From NCBI GenBank assembly GCA_964514655.1, contig CAZEQY010000013.1, forward strand, positions 1-64,000: DNA of 64,000 nucleotides, read 5' to 3'. Each line of letters starts with the position of its first letter. Position 1 is the stretch's first letter. The DNA comes from SZAS-7 sp964514655 (GTDB taxonomy: Bacteria > Chlamydiota > Chlamydiia > Chlamydiales > FEN-1388). Below, in pieces: positions 40,502 through 49,095 of the stretch. The position numbers and the translations under genes are program-made. The notes under the pieces are model-generated. The model was not told where the DNA came from and made no database searches. It was given only the letters and a program-made list of their open reading frames with translations.

Positions 40502-42865
40502 TTAGCCCCCACCGCTAGGTAGACCTATACGCTTAATCCGAGCTTCTGCAGCAAGAAAACCACCGTGTTCATCGTATACCCTTGTAAATAGCGCTTGGTT
40601 ACCTGACTGGCTTAGCGCCTCTTTAAAGCTACTTCTATCAAGCAAATTGCGTAATGAGCCCTCTCCAAGGGAAACACCCGCACGCTGCACGTTCTCTATT
40701 AGCTTAACAAAGGACTCAAGTGCTTTGGGAGACACATCTGCCTGTGTGGAAGACCATTTCAAACCCTTTTTCTCTGTTGTGTACAACTTTCCAGCCTCAT
40801 CCATCGTTAAACGTTTATTGGGGTCAGCAAGTTCTGTCAAAAATTTCTTTGCCCCAATCGCTTCATTAATCATAGCAGATGTAGCTTTGACTTCTTTAGA
40901 ACATTGCGTATAGGTGGCTTTCATCTCACCATCAGAAAGCTTGATCAAATCTTCAAGAGCATTATTTAAGACTGTATGAAAGAGCACTACCTGTCTTAAT
41001 TCATTATTCGGTAGCTTTCGTAATTCAATCAGGTTTTTAGCTTGCTGCCCTTCAGCATTGATGGATCTGGTTTGTTCTATTGCATCGGAAATTTTAAAAA
41101 AGGAAGCATCAAATTCAGCTAACATTGCACCAAATCTTGCAAATTCAGGACTCTTTAGCAACTGCAAAAGACCTTCAGGATTAATCAGATGTGAATCAGG
41201 CATATATTCAGCTTTAACCCTTTCTAAATCATCAAGGGCATGAGTCAAGCGTTGCAAAATCTGAAGTTCATCAGCTAAAAGACCAGTCCTTGCTACAACC
41301 TGAGCGGCCTTACGCGCTCCATTAGCCAGCATTTGAATGTCTTGTAATAGGCTATTTTCACGAGCAACCAGCCTTGTTTGTGCTTCTGTTATGGGAACAT
41401 CTGCATGCTGAACCTCTTCAACATTCCCATCCTCATCCATACCAAGGCCACCTAAGCCAGCTAAAGTTCCGGCTAATTTTCGGTGCTCATCAGTCAATTC
41501 TGGCTCGCCTTGAGGAATTTCTGGGGCTGGCTCTTCGCTAACTTCAGTATGCGCAGGCTGCTCATGATGAATTGCCACGTCACGATCGTCATGAGTATCC
41601 TCAGCGCCTGCTGGGCCTGCTGCTACTTGCTGCGGCTCCTCAGATTCTCTATCTAGCTCATTACTTACCTCAAGACCGAGGGCACTTAAACTTCCTAAAG
41701 TTCCGGCTAATTTTCGGTGCTCATCAGTCAATTCTGGCTCGCCTTGAGGAATTTCTGGGGCTGGCTCTTCGCTAACTTCAGTATGCGCAGGCTGCTCATG
41801 ATGAATTGCCACGTCACGATCGTCATGAGTATCCTCAGCGCCTGCTGGGCCTGCTGCTACTTGCTGCGGCTCCTCAGATTCTCTATCTAGCTCATTACTT
41901 ACCTCAAGACCGAGGGCACTTAAACTTCCTAAAGTTCCGGCTAATTTTCGGTGCTCATCGGACAATTCTGATTGGCCTTGAGGAGCTTCTGCAGGACGTT
42001 CTTCAGCAGCATTCACGTGTGCAGGCTCTTCATGATGAATTACCACATCGCCAAGGTCTTGGACATGCCCAGCACCGTCTGGGGCCACTTCTGCAGGCTG
42101 CGACTGTTCAGGTTGTCTTTGAGCAGAGTTATCACTTCCTACTTCTACAAGCTGCACAGGCACGTCTGGATTACGTGGTGGTGGTGGTGGTGGTGGTCGT
42201 ACTGGAACAAGTGGCACCTCAGTATCTGGAGGTGTGGGTAGGGGTGGAAGATCATCTGGAACTGCTGCCGATTGTCCTTGCGGTTGTTCATCAAGCTCTC
42301 CGGGCTCTGCTAAATCATATGGAGGCCCGCGACGTCTACTAGTAGACTCAGGAGCTTCAGATTCTTCATCTGCAGCTTTTGTAGATGCGCCTGACTGGCG
42401 AGAAATGGCTCTTTCACCTACGTCTGCGGTTTCTTTGGCAACCTGGAGAAAGTTTTCAAAACCTGCTTTAAATTCTTCTTTTTTCTGCTGCTTTTCTTTG
42501 ACTCGAGCAAGCCCGATTCCAGTCGCCTCGAATTTGACCTTGCCGCCAATTGCTACCGGAGTGTAGTCGCGCTTTAATACCTGAACACCCTTCTCAGTAA
42601 GCTTCCACATGCGGTTTTGTTGAATACCACTCTTTAGAGCGGACTGAGAAATTGTACTATTGAGGGTGTCTGCAAGAGCACGTAGGGCGTCTTCATTTTT
42701 AACTTCTACTCCGCCCTTTTTGACGATGCATTCCTTGCCGGCGATTACGAGCCTGCCATTTTCAACCTTTACGTGCTGCTCTGGTGCAGGCTCCCCCGCT
42801 AAGTGAATCTGTAGGTTTTCAGGCAGATCGTGAGAGCCTGGAATATTTGAACCAGCTGCCGCCAT
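40502..42865 (-). CDS. Repeat-containing putative effector with N-terminal shared module
   Basis: 787 residues, no signal peptide. The N-terminus (QHVKVENGRLVIAGKECIVK, then EDALRALADTLNS) resembles the module at the start of several neighbours. A polyproline stretch (RPPPPPPPRNPDVP) at about 220-235 follows. Residues about 260-480 hold three copies of an acidic 78-residue repeat (ELTDEHRKLAGTLGSLSALG then LEVSNELDRESEEPQQ). The C-terminal 330 residues are helical. Size, repeats and polyproline suggest a secreted host-interacting protein, possibly a scaffold. The family is not recognised. It is the last gene of a three-gene minus-strand run with 42925 and 43506. Confidence 0.72.
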   Translation of the reverse strand: MAAAGSNIPGSHDLPENLQIHLAGEPAPEQHVKVENGRLVIAGKECIVKKGGVEVKNEDALRALADTLNSTISQSALKSGIQQNRMWKLTEKGVQVLKRDYTPVAIGGKVKFEATGIGLARVKEKQQKKEEFKAGFENFLQVAKETADVGERAISRQSGASTKAADEESEAPESTSRRRGPPYDLAEPGELDEQPQGQSAAVPDDLPPLPTPPDTEVPLVPVRPPPPPPPRNPDVPVQLVEVGSDNSAQRQPEQSQPAEVAPDGAGHVQDLGDVVIHHEEPAHVNAAEERPAEAPQGQSELSDEHRKLAGTLGSLSALGLEVSNELDRESEEPQQVAAGPAGAEDTHDDRDVAIHHEQPAHTEVSEEPAPEIPQGEPELTDEHRKLAGTLGSLSALGLEVSNELDRESEEPQQVAAGPAGAEDTHDDRDVAIHHEQPAHTEVSEEPAPEIPQGEPELTDEHRKLAGTLAGLGGLGMDEDGNVEEVQHADVPITEAQTRLVARENSLLQDIQMLANGARKAAQVVARTGLLADELQILQRLTHALDDLERVKAEYMPDSHLINPEGLLQLLKSPEFARFGAMLAEFDASFFKISDAIEQTRSINAEGQQAKNLIELRKLPNNELRQVVLFHTVLNNALEDLIKLSDGEMKATYTQCSKEVKATSAMINEAIGAKKFLTELADPNKRLTMDEAGKLYTTEKKGLKWSSTQADVSPKALESFVKLIENVQRAGVSLGEGSLRNLLDRSSFKEALSQSGNQALFTRVYDEHGGFLAAEARIKRIGLPSGGG
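41471..41938 (-). repeat. Tandem 234-bp coding repeat
   Basis: Two consecutive 234-bp copies (41471-41704 and 41705-41938) are almost identical, with the period shown by GGCTAATTTTCGGTGCTCAT recurring at 41471, 41705 and 41939. A third, diverged copy follows. In protein they give the 78-residue acidic repeat. The near-identity points to recent duplication, and copy number may vary between strains. Confidence 0.9.
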
Positions 42866-42924
42866 GTTTTTCCTCCTCTCCCCACACCTATTTTATAAAT
42901 AAATTATTATAATTGAAACACTTA

Positions 42925-43491
42925 TTACTTATTTCTCTTAAGTTCTTTAGGTATTTGCGGATCAAGCGGTGGTCGTGCAGGTGGTGGTGGACGACGCTCA
43001 GGAGCTCGCTCGATAATGATTTCATCTGTTGAGTCATCATCTGAGTGAACCCTAAACGATGCCGGCAACGTCTGTGATCTCTCGCGAGGCGCAATTTGCC
43101 CACGAGCTGCCTGATCTATTCGCTTGCTTCTTTGTACGTCTTTGTTCTTCTCAGCAAATATATCTTCTCTTTGAACCTTAAGCATCTTGCCATTTACAGT
43201 AAGAGCAACCGTCTTACCAGCACGTAAACGCTCAGCATCCTGCTTATATTTAGGAGAATTTAGTGCCTTTGCAACGTCTTGTAGATTTTGATCATTTGTC
43301 TCTATGCGAGGCACCTTTGAAGGTTGCTTGGAGATGCTCGCTTGTGCATCTTGATAGACAACATTAGGCTTTGACCAGTGCCTAGCATCGCTCTGAAAAT
43401 AGAGCCTACCATTGGAAACCACCCACTCAGGGCCTTTCTCAGGCTTTTGACCGGATGATCCCAATGCTCTTGATATACCCTCTGAACTCAT
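42925..43491 (-). CDS. Short protein with shared N-terminal module and polyproline tail
   Basis: 188 residues, no signal peptide. Residues about 23-130 (PEWVVSNGRLYFQSDARHW, LQDVAKALNSPKYKQDAERL, RAGKTVALTVNGKMLKVQRE) align with the 165-residue neighbour and with the N-terminus of the kinase at 46918. The C-terminus is basic and proline-rich (ERRPPPPARPPLDPQIPKEL). It looks like a stand-alone copy of the module carrying a disordered tail. The start is 14 bp after the stop of the 165-residue gene, so the two are co-transcribed. Role unknown. Confidence 0.7.
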   Translation of the reverse strand: MSSEGISRALGSSGQKPEKGPEWVVSNGRLYFQSDARHWSKPNVVYQDAQASISKQPSKVPRIETNDQNLQDVAKALNSPKYKQDAERLRAGKTVALTVNGKMLKVQREDIFAEKNKDVQRSKRIDQAARGQIAPRERSQTLPASFRVHSDDDSTDEIIIERAPERRPPPPARPPLDPQIPKELKRNK

Positions 43492-43505
43492 AGCTCACCA
43501 CTACG

Positions 43506-44003
43506 TTATTGGCCTTCGGTCTCATCACGAGGACTTGTAGGCGCACTTTTCTTTTTCTGATGTTCTACCGCTTCGTTTGCAAGTTTTCGTTGCGTCTTTA
43601 CTTGGGCTGACTCTGAAGAAGAACCCTTTGCTTTAGGTCGTGGAGGAAGTGCTTTCATTTTTGGAGGTTCCATAGAGAAGCGATCACTAGCAACTCTAGA
43701 AACTTTTGTGCTTGCTGGATATACTTTATATTCTGTGCTACCAACTTTAACGGTAACAACTTCCCCGCTAAGATGCTTTCTTGACAACTCCTTATCATTA
43801 GTCAGCGCCTTTGCAACTTGCTCTAAGAAACCCTTTGTAACAATCTCACGATTGCCAACAAATACAACGCTCATAGGCCGAGCTCCTCTTGGAGCCGATT
43901 TATCTTCCCAGTAGAGCCTACCCATTTTTACATTATCCTTTTCGCCAACGGTTACTTTCCACTCGGCGCCGCCAGAAATACCACCCATGCCTACTGTTGA
44001 CAT
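43506..44003 (-). CDS. Short protein consisting of the shared module plus basic tail
   Basis: 165 residues. It contains EWKVTVGEKDNVKMGRLYWE, FLEQVAKALTNDKELSRKHL and SGEVVTVKVGSTEYKVYP, the three blocks also seen in the 188-residue neighbour and in the kinase N-terminus. The tail (PPKMKALPPRPKAKGSSSES) is basic and low-complexity. An AGGAGG ribosome site precedes the ATG. It is the first gene of the run and is divergent from mutS (140-bp gap with AT-rich promoter sequence). Function unknown. Confidence 0.7.
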   Translation of the reverse strand: MSTVGMGGISGGAEWKVTVGEKDNVKMGRLYWEDKSAPRGARPMSVVFVGNREIVTKGFLEQVAKALTNDKELSRKHLSGEVVTVKVGSTEYKVYPASTKVSRVASDRFSMEPPKMKALPPRPKAKGSSSESAQVKTQRKLANEAVEHQKKKSAPTSPRDETEGQ

Positions 44004-44143
44004 ACACTGCCTCCTCGGTTTTTACAAAATTTTGCTCTCTACACTAATTCTATAAAATAATTAGTTTACCTGTAAAGTAATTTTTAGAGATTGTAAAAAT
44101 TAGGGCGTAAGGAAACAATATCCGGCAATACTGAGAGGAAACT

Positions 44144-46735
44144 ATGACTATAGAGCTAAAAAGCGGCCTTACGCCTATGATGCAGCAGTGGCTAGAGTGC
44201 AAAAACGAAGCAAAAGGCGCCCTTTTGCTCTTTAGACTTGGCGATTTTTATGAATGCTTTGAAGAAGATGCGAAGCTTGCCGCAAAAGAACTAGAACTCA
44301 CCCTCACAGAACGCCAAGGCACACCCATGTGCGGTATTCCATGGCACACAAGCGAAGGCTATATCGAACGTCTTGTCACAAAGGGCTATCGAGTTGCCAT
44401 TGCAGACCAGGTAGAAGATCCCAAAAAAGCCAAGGGCCTAGTAAGCCGCAAACTTGTGCGCATCGTAAGCCCAGCAACTCACATTCCAACCGCAGGCGTA
44501 CAAGAAAAAACAAGCGCTATATTTGCCTCTATATCATACTCTGAAGGCAAATTTGGCCTTGCATGTATCGATATTGCATCTGCTAGTTTTTGGGTTTTTG
44601 AAACAGAAAGCCAAAAAGACCTTATGAACGAGCTTTTTAGACAAAGCCCAAAGGAACTTTTGCTTTCAAGGCGCTTTCAGACAAAGTATCGAGAGCTTTT
44701 AATAGAAATTGCACTTGGCAGCAAGTTATCGCTATCTGTACAAGATGACTGGCTCTTTGATCCTGTTGATGCAAGCGATAAGCTTTGCCACCACTTTAAA
44801 GTCACAACTCTTGATGGCTTTGGCTTAAAAGACATGCTTCCGGCAATTACAGCAGCTGGTGCCCTCATACACTATCTTGGAGACTGGCAGCTTTGTCCGA
44901 TTGAGCATATCACAGATATACAGCACCTCGTTGCAAGCCACTCTCTTTACCTCGACCGCGCAACACTTACAAACCTTGAAATTATTGAGCCAAAAGACCG
45001 CTCAAGCTGTGATAACTCCCTTGTAAGCTTACTTGATGAAACAAAAACCCCGATGGGCGCAAGATTGCTCAGGCAATGGCTCAAAAGCCCTCTTGTAGAT
45101 GTTAACGCAATTAAAAGCAGGCAAGACGCTGTAGGCGCACTTTTAGAATCTGCTACTTTTGATGAAAACCTTTCCCACATACGCGATCTAGAGCGCATGA
45201 TGTATCGTATAAAAACAGCAACTGCAGGTCCAAAAGAATTCGTTGCTCTAAAAACATCACTTGCTGAGCTTCCGTTCATCAAGGCGTGTACCGCAAAATG
45301 TACATCAAGTCGCCTAAAAGCTCTTTCAGATGCCATAAACACTCACGACGCATGTAAAACGCTGCTCGAAAACGCCTTAGTAGATAATCCGCCCTTTAGA
45401 GCATCTGACGGTGGTCTTTTTAAGCAAGGCTACAACCAAAAACTCGATGAGCTTGTTTCATTAAGACAAGGAAGCCAAGAGTGGCTTGTAAACTACCAAG
45501 AACAGCTGCGAAATGATACAGGCATAAAAACCTTAAAGGTGGGCTACAACCGCATGTTTGGCTATTATATTGAAGTAAGCCGCGGCCAGGTTGAAAAGGT
45601 GCCCGATATATTTCAGCGAAGACAAACGCTTACAAACGGCGAGCGCTACATAACAAAAGAACTCAAAAGTTATGAAGACAAAATCTTAAGTGCCGATTCT
45701 CTTATCGAAGAGCTTGAACAGGAGCTGTATCTAGCACTTAGAAAGCAAGTGGCTACCTGGCACGACAGCATTTTGCATACGGCAAAAGCGATTGCCGAAA
45801 TAGATGTACTTCGCTCTTACGCCATTTCGGCAAAAAAGCGAGGATATTTTTGTCCAGAAGTCACAGAAAGCAATGTTCTTTCAATAAAAGAGGGCCGTCA
45901 CCCTATTATAGAAGCTCTTGCTACTACAAGCCACTTTGTTTCAAACGACGTGTTTTTAGATGGCCAAGATGCAGCCTTAGTATGTCTAACAGGGCCAAAC
46001 ATGGCAGGAAAATCTACCTATATTCGCCAGATTGCCCTCTTAGTTATCATGGCCCAAATAGGCTCATACATACCTGCTAAAGAGGCAAAAATAGGTGTTG
46101 TAGATAAAGTATTTTCAAGAATTGGCGCAAGTGATGATCTTGCACGCGGTCATTCTACCTTCATGGTTGAGATGGCTGAAACTGCAAGCATCCTCCACCA
46201 GGCAACAAGCCGCTCACTCGTTATTTTGGACGAAATCGGCCGCGGCACAAGCACCTACGACGGCATCTCTATTGCCTGGGCAGTTGCTGAATATCTTTTA
46301 AAAGGCAAGGCGCGCCCTAAAACTCTCTTTGCCACGCACTACTACGAACTTACAGAGCTTGCATCAAAACTTCGCGGCGCTGTTAACTACACAGTAGCCA
46401 TTACTGAAACATCTGAGGGCATTCATTTTCTTCGTAAAATTGTGCGGGGTGTTGCAGACAAAAGTTACGGCATTCACGTAGCGCGCCTTGCCGGCATGCC
46501 CCAAAGGGTACTAGACCGCGCAAACCAGCTCCTCAAGAAGCTAGAAGAGGCCCACCTACTTCGTCCACAAACAAACCAAATAGATCTCTTCAGCCTCCCC
46601 CCACCGCCCACAAAGCCCCAAATCTCCCCCAAGGAACAACTAGTGGCCGAGGCTCTTCGCAATCTCGACATCAACCGCCTCACTCCCCTTGACGCCCTAC
46701 TCAAACTCCGCGACCTCCAAACGCAGCTCATCTAA
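44144..46735 (+). CDS. mutS: DNA mismatch repair protein MutS
   Basis: 863 residues. The N-terminal mismatch-recognition motif is GDFYECFEEDA (Phe-x-Glu), then the connector, core and clamp (FGYYIEVSRGQVEKVP) domains. Walker A is GPNMAGKSTYIRQIAL at about 616-631, Walker B RSLVILDEIGRGTSTYDG, and the signature GHSTFMVEMAET lies between. The C-terminal helix-turn-helix is also there. It recognises base mismatches and starts repair. Length fits the family. GAGAGG precedes the start. Confidence 0.97.
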   Translation: MTIELKSGLTPMMQQWLECKNEAKGALLLFRLGDFYECFEEDAKLAAKELELTLTERQGTPMCGIPWHTSEGYIERLVTKGYRVAIADQVEDPKKAKGLVSRKLVRIVSPATHIPTAGVQEKTSAIFASISYSEGKFGLACIDIASASFWVFETESQKDLMNELFRQSPKELLLSRRFQTKYRELLIEIALGSKLSLSVQDDWLFDPVDASDKLCHHFKVTTLDGFGLKDMLPAITAAGALIHYLGDWQLCPIEHITDIQHLVASHSLYLDRATLTNLEIIEPKDRSSCDNSLVSLLDETKTPMGARLLRQWLKSPLVDVNAIKSRQDAVGALLESATFDENLSHIRDLERMMYRIKTATAGPKEFVALKTSLAELPFIKACTAKCTSSRLKALSDAINTHDACKTLLENALVDNPPFRASDGGLFKQGYNQKLDELVSLRQGSQEWLVNYQEQLRNDTGIKTLKVGYNRMFGYYIEVSRGQVEKVPDIFQRRQTLTNGERYITKELKSYEDKILSADSLIEELEQELYLALRKQVATWHDSILHTAKAIAEIDVLRSYAISAKKRGYFCPEVTESNVLSIKEGRHPIIEALATTSHFVSNDVFLDGQDAALVCLTGPNMAGKSTYIRQIALLVIMAQIGSYIPAKEAKIGVVDKVFSRIGASDDLARGHSTFMVEMAETASILHQATSRSLVILDEIGRGTSTYDGISIAWAVAEYLLKGKARPKTLFATHYYELTELASKLRGAVNYTVAITETSEGIHFLRKIVRGVADKSYGIHVARLAGMPQRVLDRANQLLKKLEEAHLLRPQTNQIDLFSLPPPPTKPQISPKEQLVAEALRNLDINRLTPLDALLKLRDLQTQLI

Positions 46736-46742
46736 GATCAAA

Positions 46743-46867
46743 CTGAAGGGCTGCGTATCGCGCTTTGCAGCGCTTACTATAACGCAGGGCTTCACCCTGC
46801 TTGATTGTGGTCGACACGCATACCTAGGGCTATGCCCTAGGCTTTTATAACCCAGCCCTTCAGGCTG
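46743..46867. repeat. Composite palindromic repeat cluster (REP-like), copy 2
   Basis: Partial A (ACTGAAGGGCTG), then GCGCTTTGCAGCGC, C' (GCAGGGCTTCACCCTGC, 46784-46800), B' (CCTAGGGCTATGCCCTAGG, 46823) and A' (CAGCCCTTCAGGCTG, 46853). Order and orientation match the right half of the cluster at 27521-27745. It lies between the convergent mutS and kinase genes. Confidence 0.8.
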
Positions 46868-46869
46868 AA

Positions 46870-46912
46870 GAAAAAGAATAAGATCAAGATTAAGATCAAG
46901 ATTAAGATTAAG
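46870..46912. repeat. Short tandem repeat
   Basis: AAGATCAAGATT-type 12-mers and 6-mers repeat about four times right after the REP-like cluster. This is simple-sequence DNA with no gene, and copy number is likely to vary. Confidence 0.7.
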
Positions 46913-46917
46913 AAGGG

Positions 46918-48756
46918 TTACAGGGACTGTAAAGTGGTGAGGAGACGAGGGGTGAGGACTAGTTCTGTAGGATTTTTGCCTTGAGAGAAGTGGGCTTTGG
47001 TGTAACCGAGGGAGGTTGCGAGTTTGTTGAAAGCTTCGCAGGCTTCTTTTGATGCAAATGTCAGGGTTTTTTCAGACAGAGTCGCAGCCTTAAAGAGCTC
47101 TTGGAGCTGATACTCTTTGTCGATGCGGTCAAAGTCTTCGAATACGGCCTGTAGGGTCGGACGACTTTCTGGCTTATCTGCACACATTGACTGTATCCAG
47201 CGGTGCACGTTGCGCTCTAGTCTTGAGCCCGTTTGTTCCTCTGCAAAAATATCGGGCAGCTGTTTTTTTAATTCGCTAGGCGTCTCGGTGAGATTTTTTA
47301 CTGCAGCAGTAAGTCGCCTAAAGCAAACTAAATAGGGCTTAAGCTGCAGTGCTTCTATCAGGCTCTTTAGCACCACTTCAGGTTGCACTTTACCATGAAA
47401 CTTTGCCAAAATAGCCTTATGGATTTCGCTATCCGGATCTTGAAGTGCTTTGATAAGAGCCTCTTGCTTTGGACCTTGGCCGCAATCAGCAGGAAGTATC
47501 GCCAATAACTCACGTTCTAGCATAAATCGAGCCTGGAATGAAAGCAAAAGCAACTGATTCACTTTCATCATTGCAATATCTACAATATGGTTTTTTGCAG
47601 GTGTGTAGAACATAACGGCACCAGTTACACCTATTGCATAGGTATCTGAAGCTTTTGAATATTCACCTCCCTCGGAAGAGGTAAATATTTCACTTGGCAT
47701 AAACATTGTAGTGCCAACAATCCTGTCAGCGGGGTATTTATCTCCAACTAGCTCTACGCCAAAGCCAAAGTCTATAATGCGTACCGTGTCAGTTTCCGGA
47801 TCGTACATGATATTTTCTGGCTTTATATCTCTGTGAAGATAGCCCTGTTCATGAATTTCAATAAGCTTTTGCAACACAAGCTTAAAGATATGCACTTTTT
47901 GTGCTGTAGTTAAGGCTTTATCGTTCAGAATAACACTTAGGTCTTTTCCCCAGACAAGCTCTTGTATGCTAATTGTTTTTTCGCCAGACTCATGCGTATC
48001 TAAAAGCACGCCAAGCCCTTCGAGCACCACAAGCTCTCCCTTTGTTGCAGAGCCTTGTGCGTTAAAGGGGATTTTTACTGCATAAAGCTTACCAGTATCG
48101 ATATTTTCGCCCAAGCAAACCACACCATAGGCCCCCTTACCAAGTCGTTTATCTGATAAAGCTATAAGCTCACCCTGCTTACCAATTATCACAGAGTGAG
48201 ATAGCTTAGGGTGTTCGACCGTGCTTAATATAGTATTTGGCTTAGCCCTGCCAACGATTTGAAGTTTGCGCACGTAGTTTTCTTCACTTTGGCTCAATAT
48301 ATGCCCTGTTCGTTCTCCTAATAGGGCCCCTTCGCTAACTAACGTAGTGCCCGTTATTCCTGATACGAAGCGTTTTGGGACCTGGAGGGGGTACGTTAGT
48401 TCTCCGGGACCAAATTTAGGGTGCCTGCGCGCTCTTATAGGCTGCACACCAATCTGAACGCCTGCTCCAGCTGGCTCAACAGTAACTTTTATCGTTTCGT
48501 GAGGCGTAGTAGACTTCACGTGCACAACAAGGCGGCCCTTTGTCCAAAACTGCGCTGCCGTATCTTTTGGTTGCTCATTCAAAGCTTTCAAGGTATCTTC
48601 TACAACACTCTTAGGAACAGGGTTGCCATCTCTATCATTAAGGCTAACTTCGTGTCTATTAAGCTTATAGCTTTTCTTATCTGCTTCTTGAGTTCTATAA
48701 GTAAAGTAGAGCTTATCGCCCTCTTGACTCCAGTAGTTATCCCATTGGGTACTCAT
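46918..48756 (-). CDS. Hanks-type Ser/Thr protein kinase with N-terminal shared module
   Basis: 612 residues. Residues 5-95 (YWSQEGDKLYFTYRTQ, VVEDTLKALNEQPKDTAAQF, TKGRLVVHV) are the shared module also seen in the small neighbours. The kinase domain has the glycine loop LGKGAYGVV (205-213), Lys228 in AVKIP, HRDIKPEN (His308, Asp310) and DFGFG near 328. All catalytic residues are intact, so it is probably active. The C-terminal 200 residues are helical and unfamiliar. There is no transmembrane segment, unlike PknB/PknD-type bacterial receptors, which favours a soluble, possibly secreted kinase. AGGAGGAGC precedes the ATG. Confidence 0.9.
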   Translation of the reverse strand: MSTQWDNYWSQEGDKLYFTYRTQEADKKSYKLNRHEVSLNDRDGNPVPKSVVEDTLKALNEQPKDTAAQFWTKGRLVVHVKSTTPHETIKVTVEPAGAGVQIGVQPIRARRHPKFGPGELTYPLQVPKRFVSGITGTTLVSEGALLGERTGHILSQSEENYVRKLQIVGRAKPNTILSTVEHPKLSHSVIIGKQGELIALSDKRLGKGAYGVVCLGENIDTGKLYAVKIPFNAQGSATKGELVVLEGLGVLLDTHESGEKTISIQELVWGKDLSVILNDKALTTAQKVHIFKLVLQKLIEIHEQGYLHRDIKPENIMYDPETDTVRIIDFGFGVELVGDKYPADRIVGTTMFMPSEIFTSSEGGEYSKASDTYAIGVTGAVMFYTPAKNHIVDIAMMKVNQLLLLSFQARFMLERELLAILPADCGQGPKQEALIKALQDPDSEIHKAILAKFHGKVQPEVVLKSLIEALQLKPYLVCFRRLTAAVKNLTETPSELKKQLPDIFAEEQTGSRLERNVHRWIQSMCADKPESRPTLQAVFEDFDRIDKEYQLQELFKAATLSEKTLTFASKEACEAFNKLATSLGYTKAHFSQGKNPTELVLTPRLLTTLQSL

Positions 48757-48926
48757 TGTAGCTCCTCCTGTTCCATAACTTTATCCTAGCAAAAAATAAC
48801 TTTATGTTAAATATTTTACTTGACATGCTATAAATAATTTGAGATAGGTAAGGTTGTCCAGATAAATCGGATATTCTGGCTTCCGGGCCAGGATAAATAT
48901 TGTATAACCTTTAAGAGGATACTAAA

Positions 48927-49016
48927 ATGCAAAAGAAAGCAGCAAAACGTACAAAGCGCGCACCTCGTGCTCGTACAACACGTTCATCTTCAAGAACACA
49001 TAAGAAGAATAAATAA
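48927..49016 (+). CDS. 29-residue highly basic peptide
   Basis: An ATG with AAGAGG upstream, followed by a peptide with about 14 Lys/Arg in 29 residues and no acidic residues (MQKKAAKRTKRAPRARTT at the start, then Ser/Arg/Lys). It is flanked by a TTGACA box (48830-48835) and a strong terminator (49035-49073), so it is a single-gene transcript. It could be a DNA- or RNA-compacting histone-like peptide or a small ribosomal protein of the THX/bS22 kind. Both are suggestions; no motif decides. Codons are regular and the frame is clean. Confidence 0.6.
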   Translation: MQKKAAKRTKRAPRARTTRSSSRTHKKNK

Positions 49017-49034
49017 TTCTAATTAGGTGTTTAT

Positions 49035-49073
49035 GCCCGACTGACTTTCGAGTTTTGTCGGGCTTCTTTTTTT
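49035..49073 (+). terminator. Intrinsic terminator after the basic peptide gene
   Basis: GCCCGAC and GTCGGGC pair perfectly around a 15-nt loop, followed by TTCTTTTTTT. It is 18 bp downstream of the stop codon. It is the clearest Rho-independent terminator in the window. Confidence 0.9.
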
Positions 49074-49095
49074 CCCTCCTGCTATACTCGCGATC

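Noticed and set aside
41806..42342. Plus-strand frame of 178 codons with His/Leu repeats over the 787-residue gene
   Set aside because: It repeats the same sequence as the frame at 41572-41775 because both lie on the 234-bp tandem repeat. It is antisense to a well-supported gene.
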